A stretch of DNA of 64,000 nucleotides from Pyxidicoccus trucidator. GTDB lineage: Bacteria; Myxococcota; Myxococcia; Myxococcales; Myxococcaceae. Under the pieces are notes generated by a model. It was not told where the DNA came from. It did no database searches and saw only the letters and a program-made list of their open reading frames with translations. Positions 33,339 to 41,643 of the stretch are shown one piece after another. Each line of letters begins with the position of its first letter. The first letter of the stretch is position 1. The stretch covers positions 124,001 through 188,000 of the forward strand of contig NZ_JAAIXZ010000023.1 of NCBI RefSeq assembly GCF_010894435.1. The letters run 5' to 3'. The translations under genes were made by a program, and so were the position numbers.

Positions 33339-34346
33339 TCAGACGCGGGCGACGTTGATGCCCGAGTCGACGGCCTGCAACTCGTCGCCGAAGGCGACGT
33401 TCACCTTCTCACCGGTGGGCGGGTCATACGGGGCGCGGCCCACCTGCTTCGTGCCGAAGCTGGGGAGGACGGGCGCCAGCACGTAGGAGCGGAAGCACCA
33501 GCCGAAGAAGCTGACGGGCTTGAGGTCCGGGTGGATGTCGGCGGCCACCTTCGCGTGGGCCTCGGGCAGCAGGCTCCAGTGCTGGCCGGGCATCTCGTGG
33601 TGCGCGGTGTGGAGGCCGTTGTTGAAGAGGAAGAAGTTGATGAGGCGGCCGGTGAAGCTGCGGCTGTGGTTGTGCTCGCTCCAGGGGTCCGTGTGGACGT
33701 GCTGGATGTAGTTGAAGAACATGATGGTCCACAGCGAGAAGAACGCCGGAATCAGGAAGGCGAAGGCCCAGATGCGGGCGCCGCCGCCCACGCCGTGCAG
33801 CGCCATGGCCAGCCCGAGCAGCGCCGCGTGCGTGCCGCCCCAGATGATGTACTGGAGGACAATCTGCCGGAACAGCGGGCGGTTGCGCTCCTTGGCCTTC
33901 TCGATGAAGGCCTTGGTCGGCTCCTGCTGCCAGTACGTGGAGGCGAACGGGAAGGTGAAGGCCACCAGGAAGTTGTGCTTCTTGGAGTAGCGCCACGTAA
34001 TCGTCGCGTCGCCCGCCTTGTTCACGAACTTGTGGTGGTTGAGGTTGTGCGTGGGAATCCACACGAACGTGGGGTAGCCGTAGAAGAGCGACAGCCACAT
34101 GCCCATCGCCTCGTTCAGCTTCCGGTTGCGGAAGGTGGGGCTGTGGTTGTGGTTGTGCGCGATGACGCCCGCGGACAGCGCCAGGTAGCAGGATACCGGG
34201 CAGAGAAACGGAATCAGCTCGGGGGCCGCGTACATCGAAAGGGCCACCACGGGCATGGCCAGGCACCAGAGCAAGGTCCGGCGGTCGGCAGCGTAACGGA
34301 GCATGCGGCGGATACTGCCCCAGCCGCTGTCCACCCGCCAAAACAT
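33339..34346 (-). CDS. des7: fatty acid desaturase of the Che7-type operon
   Basis: The 335-residue membrane protein has the three His clusters of the di-iron desaturase superfamily: AHNHNHS, THNLNHH and GLHTAHHEMPGQH, placed around two hydrophobic hairpins. Such enzymes add double bonds to acyl chains using oxygen. Its position after cheB in a che operon with a HEAT-repeat gene matches the M. xanthus Che7 operon, where the desaturase is called Des7; the symbol rests on this synteny. ATG 34346 or ATG 34304 is the start; the longer frame is a shadow of cheB. It implies that chemosensory output and membrane fluidity are connected. Confidence 0.88.
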   Translation of the reverse strand: MFWRVDSGWGSIRRMLRYAADRRTLLWCLAMPVVALSMYAAPELIPFLCPVSCYLALSAGVIAHNHNHSPTFRNRKLNEAMGMWLSLFYGYPTFVWIPTHNLNHHKFVNKAGDATITWRYSKKHNFLVAFTFPFASTYWQQEPTKAFIEKAKERNRPLFRQIVLQYIIWGGTHAALLGLAMALHGVGGGARIWAFAFLIPAFFSLWTIMFFNYIQHVHTDPWSEHNHSRSFTGRLINFFLFNNGLHTAHHEMPGQHWSLLPEAHAKVAADIHPDLKPVSFFGWCFRSYVLAPVLPSFGTKQVGRAPYDPPTGEKVNVAFGDELQAVDSGINVARV

Positions 34347-34426
34347 CCTGGCTGGTTTGGAGAGGGGTTGACTGAACGCCCGGCATGTAGGCACCCAGGC
34401 GTCGCGAGCCCACCCAGGCCCGGGAC

Positions 34427-35473
34427 TCAGGCGAGGTGGTGCAGCAACAGCGGCACCATGTCCTCCAGGGGCGCGGTGGCGGTGGCCAGCCCCGCCTCGT
34501 CCACGGCGCGCGGCATGCCGTACACCACGCAGGAGGCCTCGGTCTCCGTGAGGACGGTGCCGCCCGCGTCGCGGATGGCCTGCGCGCCGGCCTTGCCATC
34601 CTCGCCCATGCCGGTGAGCACCACGCCCACCGTGTCCGCCCCCCAGACGCGCGCCGCGCTCTGGAAGAGGACGTCCACCGAGGGGTGGTGGGGCATCTGC
34701 AGCGGGTGCCTGTCCAGCCGGGCCAGGCCCACCGTGCCGTGCCGCTCCACCTTGAGGTGCTGCCCCGCGCGCGCCAGCACCACGCGCCCCGGCCGCAGCT
34801 CCACGCCGTCCTCCGCCTCTAGCACCTCCAGCGCGCACTGGGCGTTGAGGCGCTTCGCCACCGCCTGCGTGTAACCGATGGGGATGTGCAGCGCGAGCGC
34901 CAGCGGCGCGGGAAAGTCCGCGGGCAGCGCCGACAGCAGCCGCGTCAGGGCCTGCGGCCCGCCGGTGGAGGTGCCCACCACCACCAGCTTCCGGCCCGGC
35001 GTGAGCCCGCTCACGGGGCCCGGGACACCGGCGGCGACCGGAACGTCCGGAGCCGGGTGCGGCACCGCGCGCGCCGCCGTGCGCACCGCCTCCACCAGCG
35101 CTCCCCCCAGCTCGTAGAGCCGGTCCGTGGCGAGCGCGGTGGGCTTGTTCACCAGCTCCACCGCGCCAGCCTGGAGGGCGGACACCGCCAGCTCGCTCTC
35201 CTCGCCCGCGCTGCTCACCACCACCGCGCGCGGCGCGCCAGGCATGGAGGCCAGCGCGCGCAGCACCCCCAGCCCGTCCAGCCCCGGCATCACCAGGTCC
35301 AGGGTGAGCACGTGCGGGGCCAGCTCGGCCACCTTCTCCAACGCGTCCAGGCCGTCGCGCGCGGTGCCCACCACCTCCAGGCCCTCCGCGTTGGACAGCA
35401 CCTGGCGCAGCACCTTCCGCGCGAAGGCCGAGTCGTCCACCACCAGCACGCGGATGGGAGAGGGCGCCGTCAT
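34427..35473 (-). CDS. cheB7: CheB methylesterase (Che7-type)
   Basis: The 348-residue protein has a receiver (LVVDDSAFARK; Asp in TLDLVMPGLDG) and an esterase domain with Ser in GTSTGGPQAL, His in LHIPIGYTQAVA and Asp in TGMGEDGKAG. It removes methyl groups from the soluble receptor of this operon and adapts the array. The ATG overlaps the CheR stop by four bases. The desaturase gene starts 80 bases downstream. Confidence 0.93.
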   Translation of the reverse strand: MTAPSPIRVLVVDDSAFARKVLRQVLSNAEGLEVVGTARDGLDALEKVAELAPHVLTLDLVMPGLDGLGVLRALASMPGAPRAVVVSSAGEESELAVSALQAGAVELVNKPTALATDRLYELGGALVEAVRTAARAVPHPAPDVPVAAGVPGPVSGLTPGRKLVVVGTSTGGPQALTRLLSALPADFPAPLALALHIPIGYTQAVAKRLNAQCALEVLEAEDGVELRPGRVVLARAGQHLKVERHGTVGLARLDRHPLQMPHHPSVDVLFQSAARVWGADTVGVVLTGMGEDGKAGAQAIRDAGGTVLTETEASCVVYGMPRAVDEAGLATATAPLEDMVPLLLHHLA

Positions 35474-36291
35474 GATTCAGCTTTCGTGTAGAAGAAGGCG
35501 CCGCGCCGCTCCTCGCAGCTCAGCGCGGTGCCGAAGCGCATCAGCGACTCGGAGGTGCCCACCAGCAGCTGCCCGCCGGGCACCAGCGCGCGGGTGAGCA
35601 GCTCCACCACCCGCCGCGCGGTGTCGTCCCGGAAGTAGATGAGGACGTTGCGGCAGAGGATGGCGTCGAAGGCGCCGAGCGCGGCCACTGCCGCCGCGTC
35701 CACCAGGTTGACGCGGCGCCAGTCCACCGCGGCCACCAGCTCCGGCTTCACGTGCGGGCGCCCCTCGCGCACCTCCATCCAGCGCCCCTCCACGCCCGGG
35801 GGCAGCGCGCGCAGCGAGCGCAGGTTGTGCTCCCCGGTGCGGGCCCGCTCCAGCGCGCGGGGGCTCAAGTCACTGGCCACCAGCTCCACGTCGGCCAGGA
35901 TGCCCTGGTCCGCCAGCATCATCGCCAGCGTGAGGGGCTCCTCGCCGGTGGAGCACGCCGCGCACCACACGCGGGGCCGCCGGCCGGCCCGCACCGCGGG
36001 CACCAGCACGTCCGTCACCAGCACCGACACCGGCAGCGGCTCCCGGAAGAAGTACGTCTCGTGCACCAGCAGCGAGTCCACCAGCGAGTCCAGCGCCTCG
36101 GGGCCCGCCGGGTCGTAACGGAGGAAGTAGTAGTAGTCGAGCAGCGAGTCGAAGCCCGCGTCCAGGGCGCGCGCGGCCACCTTGTCCGCCAGCAGGTCCC
36201 GGTCCTCCGGGCCGTAGTGCAGCCCCGCGCGCTGCTCAATCAGCGCGGCGAGGATGGCGAACACCTGCGGAGACATGGGCAGCGAGGACAT
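35470..36291 (-). CDS. cheR7: CheR methyltransferase (Che7-type)
   Basis: The 273-residue protein is a plain CheR, without the TPR tail of the other CheR in this window. Motifs are VHETYFFREP, the SAM site RVWCAACSTGEEPLTLA and CRNVLIYFRDDTARR. Its ATG follows AGGA by four bases, nine bases after the HEAT-repeat stop, and its stop overlaps cheB. It methylates receptor glutamates with S-adenosylmethionine. Confidence 0.93.
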   Translation of the reverse strand: MSSLPMSPQVFAILAALIEQRAGLHYGPEDRDLLADKVAARALDAGFDSLLDYYYFLRYDPAGPEALDSLVDSLLVHETYFFREPLPVSVLVTDVLVPAVRAGRRPRVWCAACSTGEEPLTLAMMLADQGILADVELVASDLSPRALERARTGEHNLRSLRALPPGVEGRWMEVREGRPHVKPELVAAVDWRRVNLVDAAAVAALGAFDAILCRNVLIYFRDDTARRVVELLTRALVPGGQLLVGTSESLMRFGTALSCEERRGAFFYTKAES

Positions 36292-36300
36292 GGTTCCTCG

Positions 36301-38670
36301 CTACCGCCCGAGCGCCAGCAGACAGGCCCGCCGCACGTCGGCGTCCTCGTCGTGCGTGGAGGCATGCTCCAGCGCCTCGCGGGCCTCCACCGTGCCCAGC
36401 GCCGCCACGGCCGGGGCCGCGGCGCGGCGGCCGGCGGGGCTGGCGGACACCAGCGCCTGCAGGAGCGCGGCGCGCGCGTCCGCCCGGCGCATGCGGGCCA
36501 GCGCCGCCACCAGCAGCGGGGCCGTCAGCTCGTCGGCCACCTCCAGCGCGGTGAGCAGCCCGGGCAGCCGGCCCTCCATGGGCAGCGCCAGCGCGCTCAC
36601 CACCCGCTCGCGCAGCGTCATGTCCCCCAGCAGCGTCACCAGCGACTGCGTGGCGGGCACCCCGGCGCGCGTGGCGAGGAAGCCCACCGCCGCGCTGCGC
36701 ACGCTGTCGTCCCGGTCGCTGGCGGCGCGCAGCAGCGCGGGCAGCGTCTCCGGCGCGTCGTACTCGGCCACCGCGGACAGGGCGACGAGGCGCGTGGCCG
36801 CGTCCTCGGAGGCCACCGCCTCCAGCAGCACCGGCAGCGCGTCCGGGCGGCGGGCCACGCCCAGGCCCAGCAGCGCCGCGCGGCGCACGTCCGCGTCCCC
36901 GCTGGACGCCGCGCGCCGCAGCGCCGACATGGCCCCTTCCGTGTGCATGTGCGCCAGCGCGTCCACCACCGCCACGCGCACCTGGCCCGCGTCGTCGTCC
37001 GCCAGCGCGACAATCGCGTCCGCGGCGGCCTCCTCGTTGAGCTTCCCCAGCGACTGGCACGCGTAGTAGCGCACCCAGGGGTCTCTATCGTTGAGGCCGC
37101 CCAGCAGCGTGGAGGTGATGCGCGCCTCCTTCTCCGTCTGCCCCAGGGCGCGCATGGCGGCGGCGCGCGTGCGCTCGGACTCGTGGGCGGCGGCGGACAG
37201 CAGCGCGTCCACCGCGCGCGGGTCCTCGATGAAGGGCAGGCCGAAAATCGCCGCGTCGCGCAGCCGCTCGTCCGGATCTCGCATGGCCTGGAGCAGCACG
37301 TCCAACCCGCGCGGGTAGCCGAAGTAGGCGATGATGCGCAGCGCCGCGCGGCGCAGGCGCGCGTCCGGAGAGCGCGCCGCCTGCAGGGCCAGCGTCTCCG
37401 TCCCCTCGCTGCCCAGCGACTGGATGGCACCCACGGTGGACTGCACCACGCGCGGGTCCTCGTCCACCAGCCGCGCGAAGAGGGCCGGCACCGCGGCCGG
37501 GTCGCCAATGCGTGACAGCGTGTCCGCCGCCAGCGCGCGCACCGTCGCGTCCCTGTCCTCCAGGCACACCATGACGTCCGGCACCGACGCCGCCCTGCGC
37601 CCCACCAGCGGCAGCAGCACGCGGCGGCGGGCGCTGTCGCCGTCGCGCAGCGCCTGCAGAATCTGGGAGTCCGCGTCCGAGCCCAGGTCCGCCAGGGCGC
37701 TGGCCGCCGCGCGCGCCACCGCCGGGTCCGGCCCGTCCAGCAGCTTCAGCAGGCCGCCCGCGGCGTCCTGCCCGCCCACCCAGCCGAGCAGCCGGGAGAG
37801 AGCGGCCTTCTCCGCCGAGTCCGCGCCGGTAATGGCCTGGGACAGCCGGCGGCCCAGCACCGCGCCCTCCGCGTCTCCCCGCAGCGCGGCCTGCACGGCG
37901 CGCGCGCCGCCGAAGCGCTGCACCTGCGCCTCGTGGATGTCCACCAGCGCCACCGCGGCCCCGCGCACCAGCGCGTCATTGCCCCGGCGCAAGAGCCCCA
38001 CCAGCGCGGGCACCGCCGCCTCCTGGCCGGTGCGGCCCAGGGCGCGCGTCGCCTCCAGCGCGTAGAAGGGGTCCGACAAGAGGCCCAGCAGCGCCGGCAC
38101 GACGATGGGGTCCCCGCACCGCCCCAGCACGTCGATGGCGGGGAAGATGCGGAAGAAGTTGCCGCTGCCCAGCGCCGCCAGCAGCGCGTCCACCGCGGCC
38201 CCGCCACCCACGCGGCCCAGCGCTTCAATCGACGCCACGGCCACGTTGTCGTCCGGGTGGACGGTGAGCTGGGCCAGCAGCGGCACCGAGCGGCGGCTGC
38301 GGCGGCGGCCCAGCACCTGGGCGATGTCGCAGACGACGGCCGGGTTCGGGTCCTCCGCGAGCGGCTCCAGCGCGGCCTCCACGTCGCCCGAGGAAGCCAC
38401 CAGCGCCTCCACGGCGGCGGCCAGGCGCGCCTCGCTGTCGCGGCGGTGGCTCAGCACGTCGCGCAGCGGCGGCACGGCCGGCGTGCCCAGCCGCGCCAGG
38501 GCGCCCACCACGGCGCGGCGCACCGCCCAGCTCGGGGCGTCCAGTCCCGCCACCAGCAACTCCAGGCTGGCGGAGCCGCGGCGGGCGAGCTGCTCCACCG
38601 CGTCCACCTGGGCGCGGTCGTCCGCCGACAGGGTGAGCGGATGGGGATGTGCCGAGGACGAAACCGTCAC
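36301..38670 (-). CDS. cpc7: large HEAT-repeat protein of the Che7-type operon
   Basis: The 789-residue protein is almost entirely HEAT/PBS-lyase-type repeats of about 31 residues, roughly 20 or more in a row (for example LDAPSWAVRRAVVGALARLGTPA and DPNPAVVCDIAQVLGRR). It has no membrane helix or enzyme motif and should form a long curved solenoid for protein binding. In M. xanthus a HEAT-repeat protein named Cpc7 belongs to the Che7 system; the symbol is given by that similarity. It begins with GTG overlapping the MCP stop by four bases. It may carry the signal from the array to the desaturase or other partners. Confidence 0.9.
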   Translation of the reverse strand: MTVSSSAHPHPLTLSADDRAQVDAVEQLARRGSASLELLVAGLDAPSWAVRRAVVGALARLGTPAVPPLRDVLSHRRDSEARLAAAVEALVASSGDVEAALEPLAEDPNPAVVCDIAQVLGRRRSRRSVPLLAQLTVHPDDNVAVASIEALGRVGGGAAVDALLAALGSGNFFRIFPAIDVLGRCGDPIVVPALLGLLSDPFYALEATRALGRTGQEAAVPALVGLLRRGNDALVRGAAVALVDIHEAQVQRFGGARAVQAALRGDAEGAVLGRRLSQAITGADSAEKAALSRLLGWVGGQDAAGGLLKLLDGPDPAVARAAASALADLGSDADSQILQALRDGDSARRRVLLPLVGRRAASVPDVMVCLEDRDATVRALAADTLSRIGDPAAVPALFARLVDEDPRVVQSTVGAIQSLGSEGTETLALQAARSPDARLRRAALRIIAYFGYPRGLDVLLQAMRDPDERLRDAAIFGLPFIEDPRAVDALLSAAAHESERTRAAAMRALGQTEKEARITSTLLGGLNDRDPWVRYYACQSLGKLNEEAAADAIVALADDDAGQVRVAVVDALAHMHTEGAMSALRRAASSGDADVRRAALLGLGVARRPDALPVLLEAVASEDAATRLVALSAVAEYDAPETLPALLRAASDRDDSVRSAAVGFLATRAGVPATQSLVTLLGDMTLRERVVSALALPMEGRLPGLLTALEVADELTAPLLVAALARMRRADARAALLQALVSASPAGRRAAAPAVAALGTVEAREALEHASTHDEDADVRRACLLALGR

Positions 38671-41216
38671 GCCTGCTGCTCCCGGGACCGGGAGGTCCCC
38701 ACTTCGGTGTTGCGCGCACCGCCGAGCGCACCGCTCAGCCGTGCAAGGTTCTCCGCCTGCTCGCCCTGGAGGCGCGTGAGCTGGGCCAGCCGTCCGGCCA
38801 CCTCGCGCACCTCGGCGGCGGTGGCGGACGCCGCGCGCGTCTGCTGCGCGGTGGTGGTCACGATTTCCCGGGCGCGGGAGCGCATCTCCTCCACGCTCTT
38901 CGCCAGCCCCTCCGTCACCGTGGTGGACTCGGTGCTGGCGCGCGCCATGGCCGCCACGCTGGTGGCCTGGCGGCTGGCGGAGCCGGTGAGGGCGGCCAGC
39001 GCCTCCGTCTGCTCGTCCAGCGCGCGGGAGGTCCCCTTCGCCACGCGCCGCACCTCATCCGCGCCCTTCACCAGCGAGGTGAGCGCCTGCGCCTGCTCGT
39101 CGGTGGCACGCGTCACGTCCGCCGCCAGCTTCGCCACCTGACGGCTGGCCACCTCGCCCTGCTTGAGGGCGCGGGCCTGCTCCGCCATGCCACGCGAGGA
39201 CTGGGCCACCTGCTTGCGCGTCTCCTCCATGGCCCGCGTCACCTCCGTGGCGGCCTTGGCCTGCTCGGCCAGCCCCAGCAGGGTGCGCTGGGTGGCGGTC
39301 GCCGCCTCCTGCGCGAGCCCGCCCACCGCGCCCACGTCCTTGCTCTGCGCCCCCACGGCCACGCTCACCGTCTGCACCAGCTGGCGCATCTGCGCGGAGC
39401 CCTTGGCCAGGTCCGCCGCCGCCGCGGCCTGCTCCTGCACCGCGCGGGACACCTTCTGGGCCACCTCGGCCAGCTGGCCGTTGGAGCGCACCGCGTCGCG
39501 CAGCGCGCGCGCCTGGTCCGCCGTGGCCTGCGTCGTCTGGCGCGCCATGCGCCGCATCTCCGTGCCGCTCTGCGACAGCGACTGCGCCGCCTGCGCCTGC
39601 TCCGCCGCGGCGGTGGTCATGGCGCGCCCCTGCTCGCTCACCTTCGCGGTGGCCAGGGCGAGGGACTGCACCGCCTGTACCTGCTCGCCGGACGCGCGCG
39701 ACACCTCGCGAACGTTCTGCCCCAGGTCCTCCACGCCCTTGAGGATGGTGGTCAGCGCCCGCTCCGCGTCGCCCGCCAGCGCCGCGCTCTCGTCCGCCGC
39801 GCGCACGCCCTCCCCGGTGGCGGTGGCCGCCTCGCGCGCCGTCGTCTGCAGGCCGCGGACGATTTTCGCCACGTCCGCGCTGGCCGCCGCCGCGCGGTCC
39901 GCCAGGGCGCGAATCTCCTCCGCCACCACCGCGAAGCCGCGGCCGTGCTCGCCCGCGCGCGCCGCCTCGATGCTGGCGTTGAGGGACAGGAGGTTGGTGC
40001 GGTCCGCGATGAGGTTGATGGTCTGGACGATGTCGCCAATCTCCTCGGCGCGCTTGCCCATCTCCTTCATGACGCCGGAGGACTCGACGATGGACTGGCG
40101 GATGCGCGTGAAGCCGGCGATGGAGCGCGTCACCGTGGCGCCGCCCTCGCGCGCGGTGGTGCCCACGCGCTCGGCGGTGGCGCGGGCCTCCTCCGTCATC
40201 TGCGCCACCCGGCGCGTGGACGTCTCCAGCTGCGTGGAGGCGGTGGCGCTGCTGGCGGCCTGGGAGTTGATCTGCTCGGCGGCCTTGGCCACGGCCTGGG
40301 CGGAGCGGGCCAGCTGCTCAATCGTCGCCGCGTTGGCGTCCACCACGGCTGCGTTCTTCTCCGCGGTGGCGGCCACCTCCTCCACGCTGGCGGCCACCTC
40401 CTCCACGGTGGACGCGGTGGAGGCGGCGTGCGTCTCCAGCGTGCGGGCATGCTCGGCCACGCCGCGCACGCTGCGCGCCAGCTCCTCGGAGGTGGAGGCC
40501 GTCTCCTCCACGCCGGAGGCCATGGCGGTGGCGTCGCGGGCCACCTCTCCCAGCACGCGGCCGATGCCCACCACGGCGTTGGACACCTGCGCCACGCGCT
40601 CGCCCACCGCCTGCGAGTCCGTGGACAGGCGGGTGATGCCCTTGGCCATCTCCTCGGCGGTGGCGGCCACCTGCTCGGTGGCGGCGGCGCTGGACTGGTT
40701 GCGGCTGACGAGGTCCGCGACGGTGGCGTTCATCTCCGTCATGGAGGCCAGCAGCTCCTCGCTGGAGGCGGCCAGCTCCTCCGCGCCGGCGCTCACGCCC
40801 TTCACCGAGCGCGTCACCTGCTCCAGCGTGCCGGCGGTGGCGTCCGACGACGCGGCCAGGTGCGCTGCGTCCTTGCGCACGCCGGACACGGAGGCATTCA
40901 CCTCCTGCAGGGCGCCCGCGGTGGCCTCGGCCTCCTGCTGCAGACCGCGCGCGGAGTCGCTCACCGTGCGCTGGGCGCGCACCAGCTCGTGCACCGACAG
41001 GCCCGTCTCCTCCACGTGGGCGGCGACGGACTCAATCGCGGCGCGCACCTGCTCGGAGCCCGCGGCCTGCTCGTTGCCGCTGGACGCCAGCCGTGTCGCC
41101 AGGGCCTCCACCGCCTGCACCAGGCCGGCGCTCTCCTGCACGCTGCGCGAAGCCCCCTCGGCCAGGTTGCGCGCGTCCTCCAGCGCCACCGCCGTGTTAC
41201 CGCTGTCCGTCGCCAT
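38667..41216 (-). CDS. mcp7: soluble cytoplasmic methyl-accepting chemotaxis protein (Che7-type)
   Basis: The 849-residue receptor has no membrane helix. Nearly all of it is Ala/Glu/Thr/Ser-rich coiled coil with heptads. The signalling tip (TINLIADRTNLLSLNASIE, then GEHGRGFAVVAEEIR) lies near residue 410, about the middle, with some 400 coiled-coil residues on each side; no separate sensor domain is visible. This antiparallel hairpin would be one of the longest for a receptor. I chose ATG 41216, preceded by GGGGAGGAG, rather than the frame start at 41252. It overlaps the CheW gene by 20 bases. Confidence 0.9.
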   Translation of the reverse strand: MATDSGNTAVALEDARNLAEGASRSVQESAGLVQAVEALATRLASSGNEQAAGSEQVRAAIESVAAHVEETGLSVHELVRAQRTVSDSARGLQQEAEATAGALQEVNASVSGVRKDAAHLAASSDATAGTLEQVTRSVKGVSAGAEELAASSEELLASMTEMNATVADLVSRNQSSAAATEQVAATAEEMAKGITRLSTDSQAVGERVAQVSNAVVGIGRVLGEVARDATAMASGVEETASTSEELARSVRGVAEHARTLETHAASTASTVEEVAASVEEVAATAEKNAAVVDANAATIEQLARSAQAVAKAAEQINSQAASSATASTQLETSTRRVAQMTEEARATAERVGTTAREGGATVTRSIAGFTRIRQSIVESSGVMKEMGKRAEEIGDIVQTINLIADRTNLLSLNASIEAARAGEHGRGFAVVAEEIRALADRAAAASADVAKIVRGLQTTAREAATATGEGVRAADESAALAGDAERALTTILKGVEDLGQNVREVSRASGEQVQAVQSLALATAKVSEQGRAMTTAAAEQAQAAQSLSQSGTEMRRMARQTTQATADQARALRDAVRSNGQLAEVAQKVSRAVQEQAAAAADLAKGSAQMRQLVQTVSVAVGAQSKDVGAVGGLAQEAATATQRTLLGLAEQAKAATEVTRAMEETRKQVAQSSRGMAEQARALKQGEVASRQVAKLAADVTRATDEQAQALTSLVKGADEVRRVAKGTSRALDEQTEALAALTGSASRQATSVAAMARASTESTTVTEGLAKSVEEMRSRAREIVTTTAQQTRAASATAAEVREVAGRLAQLTRLQGEQAENLARLSGALGGARNTEVGTSRSREQQA

Positions 41217-41643
41217 TCGGCGTCTCCTCCCCGATGACCCGGGGGAAATCAATGAGCATCACCAGCCGGGGCCCCACCTGGGCCACGGCCTTCACGAACC
41301 CGCGCGCTCCCTCCACGACCAACGGAGGAGGCGGCTTCACCTGCGCGGGGTCCAGCTTCAGGACCTCGCGGGCGCTATCCACTAGCAATCCCACAATCCG
41401 GTTGCCGAGCTGGCCCACCACCACCCGGGTGTCCAGCGAGCGCTGCCCGGGCGGCAGCCCGAAGCGCGCCCGCGCGTCCACCACGGGGATGACCCGGCCG
41501 CGCACCTGCACCAGCCCGGCCACATGGGACGGAGCCCCCGGCACCGGCGTTGCGCCCGTGTAGCTCTCCATCTGCAACACGTCCGACGCGGGCAGCGCGT
41601 ACTCGGCCCCATCCACCTTGAACACCACGTGCAGCACGCTCAT
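41197..41643 (-). CDS. cheW7: CheW adaptor protein (Che7-type)
   Basis: The 148-residue protein is one CheW domain (HVVFKVDGAEYALPASDV, then GLVQVRGRVIPVVDARARF, ending in a Pro-rich strand and IDFPRVIGEE). It links the soluble receptor to CheA. Its ATG overlaps the CheA stop by four bases and its end overlaps the receptor start by 20 bases, so the three are likely made in fixed ratio. Confidence 0.93.
   Translation of the reverse strand: MSVLHVVFKVDGAEYALPASDVLQMESYTGATPVPGAPSHVAGLVQVRGRVIPVVDARARFGLPPGQRSLDTRVVVGQLGNRIVGLLVDSAREVLKLDPAQVKPPPPLVVEGARGFVKAVAQVGPRLVMLIDFPRVIGEETPNGDGQR

Noticed and set aside
38649..41237. 862-residue frame on the plus strand
   Set aside because: It is antisense to the soluble chemoreceptor; the Gly/Leu/His/Ala-rich repeats only mirror the receptor's coiled-coil codons.
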